DNA from: a bacterium UBP11_UBA4055
Lineage (GTDB): Bacteria > UBA4055
Reading direction: 5' to 3'
Length of the DNA stretch: 54,387 bases
NCBI GenBank assembly: GCA_002382735.1
Contig: DFZN01000050.1
Coordinates: 1-54,387 of the forward strand
Shown: positions 16,615-25,800 of the stretch, in pieces
Position numbering within the stretch: the first letter of the stretch is position 1
Layout: every line of letters begins with the position of its first letter
Position numbers and translations under genes: made by a program
Notes under the pieces: model-generated
What the model was told of the DNA's origin: nothing
Database searches by the model: none
The model's input: the letters and a program-made list of their open reading frames with translations, nothing else

Positions 16615-19600
16615 ATCTTTAAAAAGGTCCTCAAATATTCTGCTTACACAACGCTGGGAATTCTCATCCTGATAACAGGAGCGGTCGCGCTGTCCCTCTT
16701 CCTGATCAATACAGGCTGGGGAAAAGATAAAATAATAGGCATAGCGAACGAACATTCACCTGTACAGATAAAGCTGGATGATCTGAGCCTGAATGTTTTT
16801 AAGGGCAGAGTCGAGCTTAATGGTCTGTCGCTTTATGACAGGCAGGATGTGAAAATGGGCAGGATCGGATATATTGGTATCGGAGTTCAGTACAGACCGA
16901 TGTTTTCAAGCAGGTATGTAGTTGATTCTCTCATTATAGCTGATGTTGATCTGTCGGTTTCTGCGAAGCAGCTGGAGTCTTTTAAGAGTGATAAGTCTGC
17001 CGAGGAGAAAACTGAACCGGATACGACGAAGGCGGAACTTGACCTTATTGTAAAGGATTTTGAGATCAGAGGATTGTCGGCGGCATATCATGACGGCGAA
17101 GCAGATACGGATTACGCACTAAAGAACCGGAATATCAAAGCTTCTGCCGATGTGAAGAATATGATATTTTCGCTGCTGCTTGAAGGCACGGAAGCTGATC
17201 TGAAAACTCTGCAAATGAACAAAACTGTTAAAAATAAATCTCTTGACCTTAAATTTGAAGAAGATAAAGCATTTATCGGGGAGACGGAATTTGTAACTCA
17301 GGGCCTCACGCTAAGTTTAGGCGGATCGGTACTGAATTTGTTCGATGTTCCGTTCTTTGACCTGAAATTCGCTGCTGATATTGAAACCGAGAAACTGCTT
17401 GACGGGATGGAAGCTTTCGAAAAAGACAGCGGCGTTATCAGAATCGCAGGTTCGGTTAAAGGCGAAGCGGAAGATCCGGAAGCGGATTTTACCGTGAGGC
17501 ACGGAGGCGGAGTAGTTTATGCGCAGAAGATCACGGAACTCAACCTTACTGTCGGATTCAAGAAAAAAATCCTTGATCTCGGCGCGAAAATATCAAAATC
17601 CGCGACTGAGAAATTCACGATCGACGGGACGGTGGATATGACAGGCGTGTTCCCGGAAGGACTTCTGTCGTCCGAGCCCGCATTGGATAAGGCCGGATAC
17701 GACCTTATTGTGAGGGCTGAGAATTTCAGCCTGAGCAATATTGCCAGCATGCCTGACGCAGTTTTCGATTTCGGGCTTGACCTGAAGGGGAGAGGAGTAA
17801 GTCCTGACCTGATCGTCGCGGATGTCGTGCTAAACACGGAGATCAGCCCGTTCAGTTTCGACAAATTCAGCCTGAAAGAAGACGCCTCGCTTTTCGCCGA
17901 CATCAACTGGAACAAAGGTAAGTTCACAGCAGTTACAGAACTGACTTCAGGAGCTTTAAGCTGGGACAAGTATGAAATAACTTCATTCGTGCTTTCAGGC
18001 GGAACGAGCGACAGGGGAACTGTGGAAATATCAAAGTTCGAAATAAAGATAGACAGCTCGACAGTCAGCCTTAACGGTAGGGCGAAAGTGTTCGGTAAAG
18101 ATTTTAAACCTTTAAAAAATCCGGAGATCGACTTCGAATTCACAGGCGCAAATTTAAGATCTGAGAAGTTCTATCCGGAAATTGCGACAGAAATCAATTT
18201 CTCAGGCTGGGTCAAGGGTTTCGCAGATGCTCCTTTAGGCAGTTTTAAGGCCGGAACAGATCAGGTAAGTTATCAGGGAGTTGAGATCGACAGCATCAGC
18301 CTGAGCGCAGGAATAGATAAAAAGAAAATAACCCTCGAAGGGTTAACAGTTTACGGCGGGGGAGGCACTATCTCGGCAAGCGGATCATTATCGGACTTCA
18401 AGCGTTTCAGCACAACGGTTAATATGGAGAATGTAAAAGCGGATTCAATCTATCCGGCGCTTGCAGAAAAAGTTTCAGCCGTAGTCGCAATGTCTCTTAA
18501 TGCAGAAGGTACTTTTGACGATCCATCTGTCACAGGAGAAATTCAGTTAGAAAATATAACAGCTCAGGATCATGCAATTCCCGATACGAAAATAGAAATT
18601 TCATATAAGGATAAGGCCGCAGACATAACTGCTGATCCCGGATTTATTATTAAGGCTCACACAGATCTTAAGACGAAAGATTATACTTTCGGGATCAACT
18701 TCGATTCATGGGATTATTCTTCATACCTCCCGGCAAATGAGGACGGACATCTCAAAGGTCTGATTACGGGAAATATATTGGGAAGAGGGAATATAGAGCG
18801 GTTAGGAGACTATGACATCAGCATTCCGCTTGATTCTCTAAGTCTTGACATGGAAGGCAGAAGGCTCATATCAGGCTACGGTCTGAATACGAAAGTGAAG
18901 GGGGAAAAAGCGACCATAGAGAACTTCAGGCTGAATTTTCTGGACAGCGGATATATAAATATTTACGGTTATGCAGATATTGAAGACGGATTGGATATTA
19001 AGACCGATATTCTGCTTCCTGTAAGGTCGCTGGCTTTTTTAAGCGATGATCTTATAAATGCCGAAGGTTATCTGAAGGGCTCAGTGAATGCGGGAGGCAG
19101 TATGAAAGAACCTGTTTTAAAGGGACGCCTCGTTCCCGAGAATATCGGATTGTATATCGGGAAGAGTGACCAGAAACTTCACAGTGTTAACGGCGAAATA
19201 CTTATAACTAAAGACAAAATAACGATAAATTCCGTGAGCGGTATGCTTGATAAAGGAAATTTCGGCTTTGAAGGAAGCATAATTCTCAAAGATAATAAGC
19301 CTGATCATATTGAAATAGATTTTACAACGACCGCATTACCGGTAAACTATCCCGATCAGCTTGACGGACTGCTGAACTCAAAACTTAAATTTACTGGATC
19401 TCCAAAAAAAGGAAAACTCTCCGGTGAAATTGAGGTCGTTGAAGCACTTTATTATAAAAATATAGATCTTTTTGAAGGAATGTTAAAGGGTTCCGGCCCG
19501 AGGGTAGTAAAAAATTCAACGGTCAATGACAGTCTGCCTGATATAACTCTGGATATAAAGCTTAAGAGCAGGCGGAATCTTGTGATGGACAACAACCTCG

Positions 19601-20268
19601 GTTTTCTCGAGCTCAAGCCCGACCTGCAGATCAAAGGCGACATCGGCACACCTCTCATTTCAGGAAGAGCAGTGATACAGAGAGACGGTTTTATAATATT
19701 CCAGAAAAGGACCTTTACCATAAGCAAAGGCATTCTGGATTTCGAGCCTGTTTACGGAATGCTTCCGACAGCCGATATTCAAAGTCAGACCGAAGTGAAT
19801 AAGCACAAGATATTCCTTTCCATTTCTGAAAATCTGTCAAACCCGAAATTTTCTCTGACATCCGTGCCGCCTGAAAGCGATGCCGACATTCTTTCTATAC
19901 TCCTTTTCGGCAGAAAAGCGTCCGATCTTTCGGGAGGGGGGCAGCAGGTATCAAAGGAAAAGATGATAGCTGACTGGCTGTCAAGCACTTATTCAAAGGA
20001 TGTCGCCAAAAAAACAGGGCTGGATTACATAGAGGTCAGCGTGCCTGACGACTTTTCCGCGGACGCGCCTGCAGGATACGGGCTCACGGTCGGCAAGAAA
20101 ATTTCCGACAGGCTTATTCTGAAGTATTCAGTGGTTAATGAGGGTTCGGAAATGATCCAGAAAGGTGCAGCAGATTATCAGATGTTCGAAAATATTATTT
20201 TCTCGGGCTTTCAGTCAACTGACGGAAAGTACGGGGCGGAAACAAAGTTCAGGCTGGAGTTCAGATGA
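16615..20268 (+). CDS. tamB: TamB/AsmA-like translocation and assembly protein
   Basis: I start the gene at ATC 16615, eight bases after GGAG (16603-16606), giving 1217 residues. The first GTG/ATG in frame (16846/16849) would remove clearly coding sequence: a membrane anchor (TTLGILILITGAVALSLFLI) and the AsmA-type start NTGWGKDKIIGIANEHSPVQ. The long middle is beta-rich AsmA/DUF748-like repeats. The C-terminal part (about 960-1217) is a TamB/DUF490 domain with GDIGTPLISGRAVIQRDGFI, KGILDFEPVYGMLPTADIQS and VPPESDADILSILLFGR. TamB proteins span the periplasm as a hydrophobic groove and, with an Omp85 partner, help deliver outer-membrane proteins or lipids. The Omp85 gene overlaps the stop by 4 bp (ATGA), strongly supporting that role. 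Confidence 0.88.
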   Translation: MFKKVLKYSAYTTLGILILITGAVALSLFLINTGWGKDKIIGIANEHSPVQIKLDDLSLNVFKGRVELNGLSLYDRQDVKMGRIGYIGIGVQYRPMFSSRYVVDSLIIADVDLSVSAKQLESFKSDKSAEEKTEPDTTKAELDLIVKDFEIRGLSAAYHDGEADTDYALKNRNIKASADVKNMIFSLLLEGTEADLKTLQMNKTVKNKSLDLKFEEDKAFIGETEFVTQGLTLSLGGSVLNLFDVPFFDLKFAADIETEKLLDGMEAFEKDSGVIRIAGSVKGEAEDPEADFTVRHGGGVVYAQKITELNLTVGFKKKILDLGAKISKSATEKFTIDGTVDMTGVFPEGLLSSEPALDKAGYDLIVRAENFSLSNIASMPDAVFDFGLDLKGRGVSPDLIVADVVLNTEISPFSFDKFSLKEDASLFADINWNKGKFTAVTELTSGALSWDKYEITSFVLSGGTSDRGTVEISKFEIKIDSSTVSLNGRAKVFGKDFKPLKNPEIDFEFTGANLRSEKFYPEIATEINFSGWVKGFADAPLGSFKAGTDQVSYQGVEIDSISLSAGIDKKKITLEGLTVYGGGGTISASGSLSDFKRFSTTVNMENVKADSIYPALAEKVSAVVAMSLNAEGTFDDPSVTGEIQLENITAQDHAIPDTKIEISYKDKAADITADPGFIIKAHTDLKTKDYTFGINFDSWDYSSYLPANEDGHLKGLITGNILGRGNIERLGDYDISIPLDSLSLDMEGRRLISGYGLNTKVKGEKATIENFRLNFLDSGYINIYGYADIEDGLDIKTDILLPVRSLAFLSDDLINAEGYLKGSVNAGGSMKEPVLKGRLVPENIGLYIGKSDQKLHSVNGEILITKDKITINSVSGMLDKGNFGFEGSIILKDNKPDHIEIDFTTTALPVNYPDQLDGLLNSKLKFTGSPKKGKLSGEIEVVEALYYKNIDLFEGMLKGSGPRVVKNSTVNDSLPDITLDIKLKSRRNLVMDNNLGFLELKPDLQIKGDIGTPLISGRAVIQRDGFIIFQKRTFTISKGILDFEPVYGMLPTADIQSQTEVNKHKIFLSISENLSNPKFSLTSVPPESDADILSILLFGRKASDLSGGGQQVSKEKMIADWLSSTYSKDVAKKTGLDYIEVSVPDDFSADAPAGYGLTVGKKISDRLILKYSVVNEGSEMIQKGAADYQMFENIIFSGFQSTDGKYGAETKFRLEFR

Positions 20269-22796
20269 TATTAAGAATTATTTTCATACTTAGCCTCATC
20301 CCGGCTCTGATACTTTACCCTTCTTCAGATATGCAGGCTCTCGTTGATGCTCCGAGAATATCCGACATAGAATTCTCAGGCATATACCCTTTCTTTTCAA
20401 CCGAGCTTCTGGACAGAATGTCAATTTATCCCGGTTCGGTTCTCGATGAAAGTAAGATCGTGCTTCAGAAAGAATATCTTGAAGAATATCTTAAGAGTAA
20501 AGGGTATGATTCTGTACGGGTCGATATAAAAGAGGAAAAAATATCGGAGAAGCTCAGTCAAATAAAATATACAATAAATAAAAGCGGTTACCGCACGATC
20601 GGTGAAATAAAGATCGAAGGAAATGAGTATTATTCGGATATCAGGCTGAAGAAAGAGATGAGGACATGGTGGAGAAGCTGGCTCGCAGGCGAATCCGGCA
20701 GGATCGTTCCCGATGAACTTGCGAATGATCTGAAAACACTGGGAGATGTTTACAGAAATGACTTTTTTGCAGATGTTGAGATCACTTCTCAAATTTTCAA
20801 AGACAGCCTGAACGGAACATCCGACATTGTCATTACAATTAAGGAAGGCCCCAGATATTATATTGAAATTTCCGGAAACGATTTTTTCGGTACCGGCTCT
20901 CTCTCCGAACAGACAGATATGATCAAAAAAGGGAGGCGTGGTTCAGTCTCAGTCCGGCAGACAGTTCGGGCGGTCAGACAAAAATATAAAGAGGAAGGTT
21001 TCGGCGATGTTAAGGTCACATGGAAGGATACTCTGATCTCAGAAGGTAAAATACAGCAAAGCAGAGTCCGTATTGATATAAAAGAAGGGATAAGGCCTCT
21101 GGTCGCGGGGATCAGTTTTGAAGGCAATCAGAGTTTTGAGAGTAATGAGCTTGCGTCTTACCTGAACAGCGTAGTCCGCAGGTGGTGGCGGTCAAAAGAA
21201 TATTTTCAAAAGGAATTATGGGAAGACGACGCAAGGAACATTACAGCCTTTTATAATCAGAACGGTTTCCTTTCAGCCAAAGTTAAAACAAACCTTAAAT
21301 ACAACAGAGCAAAAGACAGTCTCTGGATCGGAGTTTCAGTCATCGAAGGCAGCCGGACGCTGATCGGGGATGTGAAATTCGAAGGTTCTTTCGACGGGAT
21401 CGCGGAAGACATTACCGGCATCTCGGAAGACCTGAAGGGAAAACCGTATAATTCAGGCATGATATCTGAGAAAACTGCTCAAATTAAAGGACTTCTGGCA
21501 TCAAAAGGTTATATATATGCCCAAGTTAAGTACAGAACTGAATTCACACAAGACAGTTCCGCAGCTCAGATAAAATTTACGATAGATCAGAATAATATAG
21601 CCGGGACAGGCAGTATTTTCGTTGCAGGAAATCTGAAAACTAAAGAAAGCACAATAAAAAAACTTCTCACTCTTAATGAAGGGGAACCGTTCTCTATCCT
21701 GTCGCTTTCCGGAGGACTCAGGAACCTCAGGAATCAGAAAATATTCAGATCCGTCTCGTCATTCACCCCTGATATGGAGACGCAGAAAGACACCCTTGAC
21801 ATACTCATCAGCGTAGAAGAATATCCGCCATATTATTTTCAGACATCAGGCGGTTATGAAAGCTTTACAGGGCCGTATATAGGCGTTCTCGCAGGGAATA
21901 AGAATCTTTTTGGAAGAAACAAAGAGCTGAGTTTTAAAACTGAAGCTTCATTTATTGAGCAGAAAGTAACGGCCGCTTTCACTGAACCTGTATTGTTCAG
22001 CCCGAACCTTTCCGGAACAGTCTCAGCTTATTGGGCGAGAGTCGATAACACGAATCTTGATTACGAATCCCGTACGACAGGCCTGAGTGCCGGTGTGAAT
22101 TTGAGATGTGAGAGCAGGCTGCAGAGCATAGTACAGGCAAGTATCAGGCACGATGAGCTTTTTGAGAAGAGCGCAGCAGATGAGGATTCGAACACGATCA
22201 AAAACTCAGGCAGTTTGAAGCTGATTCAGCTTTGGGACGGCCGCGATTCCTTCATGATGCCGCGAAAGGGGATCTACGCGAATTTCGAGACCGAGTTCTC
22301 TACCGGGATCGACAATAAAGAAGACGATTTTATAAAATACGCGCTCGATCTGAAATATTTTTTCACGCCTTTCGGGCCTGTAACTTTCGCGTTCTCCGGC
22401 AGGCTGAATTATCTTCAGATGACCCGTCCGGGAACAGAACCCTCCGTCGATCAGCTGTTCTATCTGGGCGGCTCTTCGACAATCAGGGGGATCGCCGACA
22501 ATTTGTTTCTGGAGGATGAGGAAGGCGATCCGGTCGGCGGGAAACTGTCCGCGCTCTTCTCGTTCGAGCCGCGCTTCGAGTTCAGAAAAAACTGGGAACT
22601 CCCCCTTTTTGTTGACACCGGACTCCTGTCGGAAACCGCAACGGGCGGCGGCGGGACGATCCGCTCCACCGCAGGCACAGGCCTGCGCTACATCACGCCC
22701 ATCGGCGCGATGGGTATTCTCTGGGGATTCCCACTGGATGTCAAAGACGGCTGGGAAGACGGAACCTTCCACTTCTCGATAGGCTATACTTTTTAG
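20265..22796 (+). CDS. Omp85-family outer membrane assembly protein (TamA/BamA-like), six POTRA domains
   Basis: An 843-residue protein with a signal peptide (LRIIFILSLIPALILYPSS). About six POTRA units follow, beginning near 33, 111, 195, 278, 366 and 445, each with a G-N/S type loop (IEGNEYYSD, ISGNDFFGTG, FEGNQSFES, VAGNLKTKES). From about 525 to 843 is the Omp85 barrel, with the conserved loop-6 motif FYLGGSSTIRGIADN and a C-terminal aromatic residue (FSIGYTF), as expected for insertion by the BAM machine. Classical TamA has three POTRA units and BamA five, so this is an Omp85 protein paired with TamB rather than a clear orthologue of either. Two Trp-Trp pairs (RTWWRSW, RRWWRSK) sit between POTRA units. 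The last 350 bp are visibly richer in GC than the rest. Confidence 0.9.
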   Translation: MILRIIFILSLIPALILYPSSDMQALVDAPRISDIEFSGIYPFFSTELLDRMSIYPGSVLDESKIVLQKEYLEEYLKSKGYDSVRVDIKEEKISEKLSQIKYTINKSGYRTIGEIKIEGNEYYSDIRLKKEMRTWWRSWLAGESGRIVPDELANDLKTLGDVYRNDFFADVEITSQIFKDSLNGTSDIVITIKEGPRYYIEISGNDFFGTGSLSEQTDMIKKGRRGSVSVRQTVRAVRQKYKEEGFGDVKVTWKDTLISEGKIQQSRVRIDIKEGIRPLVAGISFEGNQSFESNELASYLNSVVRRWWRSKEYFQKELWEDDARNITAFYNQNGFLSAKVKTNLKYNRAKDSLWIGVSVIEGSRTLIGDVKFEGSFDGIAEDITGISEDLKGKPYNSGMISEKTAQIKGLLASKGYIYAQVKYRTEFTQDSSAAQIKFTIDQNNIAGTGSIFVAGNLKTKESTIKKLLTLNEGEPFSILSLSGGLRNLRNQKIFRSVSSFTPDMETQKDTLDILISVEEYPPYYFQTSGGYESFTGPYIGVLAGNKNLFGRNKELSFKTEASFIEQKVTAAFTEPVLFSPNLSGTVSAYWARVDNTNLDYESRTTGLSAGVNLRCESRLQSIVQASIRHDELFEKSAADEDSNTIKNSGSLKLIQLWDGRDSFMMPRKGIYANFETEFSTGIDNKEDDFIKYALDLKYFFTPFGPVTFAFSGRLNYLQMTRPGTEPSVDQLFYLGGSSTIRGIADNLFLEDEEGDPVGGKLSALFSFEPRFEFRKNWELPLFVDTGLLSETATGGGGTIRSTAGTGLRYITPIGAMGILWGFPLDVKDGWEDGTFHFSIGYTF

Positions 22797-22824
22797 AATA
22801 AAAAAGGGCTGAATTAACAGCCCC
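22797..22824 (-). terminator. Intrinsic terminator of the - strand Ig-repeat gene
   Basis: On the - strand CAGCCC-type arms (22818-22823 with 22806-22811, loop six bases) are followed by a T-run (complement of 22801-22805, continuing T-rich). On the + strand there is no U-tract, so it serves the - strand gene chiefly; the stem may also block + strand readthrough from the Omp85 gene. Confidence 0.8.
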
Positions 22825-22839
22825 TGAATTCAATCAAGT

Positions 22840-25800
22840 TTATCGCTGAAATATATCTTCATCCTGTTTTATCAGGATATTCCTTTTTGAAAGCCCTATA
22901 TCGTCAATGTTTTTAAAGCTTTCAGTACTTGAAACAATGTAATAAAATTTCTTTGTTGCAGTGCTTATTGAACCGCTCCATGTGCTTGTTGTGACAACTG
23001 ATTCAAGAGTAAACACTCCGTAAGGTTCATCTGAGGCATACAGCAGGTATGAATTTGCATTAGGCATGTCATCCCAGTCGATCTTAAGCATTCCGGAAAT
23101 TATACTCGTAGTTACATTTGCAGGAACTCCTGGAGCGGCGGATGAAGGAATGATGCTGAAATATCCGTCGCTTATGTCGTTGATGTCAGGTGTTGTAACT
23201 GATGAAAGTCTGATTTGAAAGTAGTCGCCTGTTAATCCTGAAGGTATATCCCACAAATATGACCCGGAGCTTGGAAAGGATGAAGATATTTCAGATAATA
23301 AACTGCCGTTCTGGTACAGTTCGATCTTGATGTTCTCATCTATCTTATCCATCCACAGTATCTCATATTGAGAGAGGTTTTCAACGATCTCGCCTCCGTT
23401 TGGAGCCACTGTCATGACCGGACCTGCAATTATTCTTAAGTTCCCGGGGCTCAAGCAGCTGAATTCCTCACCAATACCGAAATCTTTAAGGCAGGTTACT
23501 TTAATTTTGAAATCATTACCTGTCAAGGAATCCGGAGTATTCCACATAAACGATCCGTCGCTGGCGGTACTTGATAAGATCTCAGAATTGAAAACTTCGT
23601 TGTTGAAAAGTTCGATCCTGACGCTGTCGGAAAAATTATCCGCCCATTTTATGTGATAGCTGTCACCTGCAAAGATATAATCAGTATTAATCGGTGTTAC
23701 AGAGTTAATTGAAGGTTGTTTTGCATAGATCCCGCCCGTGCTTACAGAAGAGATCTCCTGAATGCCAAAAAAGGTGTCAATGTAGCCTAACACTCTAATT
23801 TTGTATTTTGTGTCAGGGTTTAGCGGATCATAAGGTATTAATGGGTTTTCCCATAGATAATAACCCATCTCAACCGGCACTTCAGCAATATAGATGTAAG
23901 GCATCCCGTTTTCATCAACCAGTTCAATATAAACAGGGCTTCCGGCTATGTTGCTGTCCCACATTATTTCTATTCGCTGCAGATCATAAAGATCGTCAAA
24001 AAGGTTAATACGGCAGTCAGTCACAGGCGTAACATTGGAGATAAATGGTGATTTAACAGATATCTCTCCCGTGCTCAAAGAAGAAATCTCCTCGGAACCA
24101 TAGCCGTAATCAACAAAGCAAGACACTTTAATTTTATGTATTTTGTTTGGATAGTTAGGATCGTAAGGTACAAAAGCATTATTCCAAAGATAATAACCTA
24201 TATTACTCGGAACTGAATCGATCCAGAATTGAGGCATTCCGGATTCGTCAACAAGTTCAATGTTCGCAGAAATTCCGGCTATGTTGCTGTCCCACATTAT
24301 TTCAATTGTCTGCGAAGGATCGAAATTAGGGCTGAGTATTACTTCCGATAACGGGGTTACATTAGAGATGTAGTATTGCTTTACGGAAATCGAACCTGAA
24401 CTGAAAGAGTATATTTCAGGTGAATCAACTGACTGGATCTTAAACTTGTAATTAAAAGAAGGGTCATTAATGGGGAAGAACACCGGGTCCCAGATGTAGC
24501 TGCCGTCACTTTCGGTAAAGTCGATCAGAGTCTGTAAAGGTGTTCCATATTCATCACATAATTCGATGCTCACATTTCCATCAATATTATCGATCCATTT
24601 GATTTCATACCGGCTTTCAGGAATTATCTGAACCGAATTAGACGGGGATACCTCTTCTATAAAAGACGGATAAACCGAGAATGGCTTTGATGAAATATCG
24701 TAAATATCATCAGGTTGACTGACAGAGGAGATTCTGATCTTGAAATCACTGCCGTAAATATCATTTGGAACAGACCAGATATACGATCCTGTGAATGGCA
24801 TTATTGACACTATATTCTCAAAAAACACATCGCTCTGATAAAGGTCAATCTGTATGTCTTCCATTAAGTTGCCGATCCAGCTGATCTCATAGTTCCTGCT
24901 TCCTTTTAGAATTTCTTCTCCATTCATTGAAGTCAGGATTACACTGACCGAATCGACCGAGAAGTTAGCACTCATGTCACTAATTTCAGGATTGAGCTCT
25001 GAAGAAATTTTTATCTGGAAATTTTCACCAGTAAGATCAAAAGGCAGCGACCATTCGTATAGTCCGGAGCTCGGAGTGGAAGATATTATGTTCGAATAAT
25101 AAGAGCCGCTCTGAAACAATTCGAGTTTAACATTCTCTGAGATGTTGTCTTTCCATTCGATACCGACCTGTATGTTTTCAGGTAATTTCTTCGGGTTATT
25201 AAATGAAGTGAGTACTAACTGGTTCTGCGAGATTTCAAAATTACCCTCGCTGACGCTGTAAACTATTGACGGCAGGCTTATGGATGACACTTTTATCTTA
25301 AATTTATCGCCGTATAGTTCTATAGGAATATTCCACATAAATACACCTGAGCTTTCAACAGAAGAACCGATAACAGAATGAAGAGCTCCGTCTTTGAACA
25401 ATTCGATATTGACATATTCGTCTATATTGTCATTCCATGTTATTTCAGCATGACTTCCGCTGAAGAGAATTTCGGAATTATCAGGATAAACATCAGAAAT
25501 GAAACCTTCACTCAGAGTTATCTCGCCTTCGCTCCATGTGCTTAAGTATTCATATCCGCCTAAACCGTCAAATGTTCTCCCTGAGATTTTGAATTTATAG
25601 CCTGATCCGGAATATTCGAAAGGGAAATAGTAAGGAACGCCATGCAGCATTTTCCCATCATCTTTTTTATTCCACATCCAATCTGTCACTGTATCAATAA
25701 AATTGCCGTTTTTGTATAACTCAACTTTTGTTTCGAACATCATGCTCCATTCATTTTGTTCCCAGCTAATGTAATATTCCATTCCTCCGTTCCCTCTCGG

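Noticed and set aside
17517..18143. 208-residue antisense frame in tamB
   Set aside because: A Ser/Leu-rich shadow of beta-repeat coding sequence with no start signals.
22206..22772. 188-residue antisense frame under the Omp85 barrel
   Set aside because: It mirrors a GC-rich coding end, has no ribosome site or promoter and no recognisable protein pattern.
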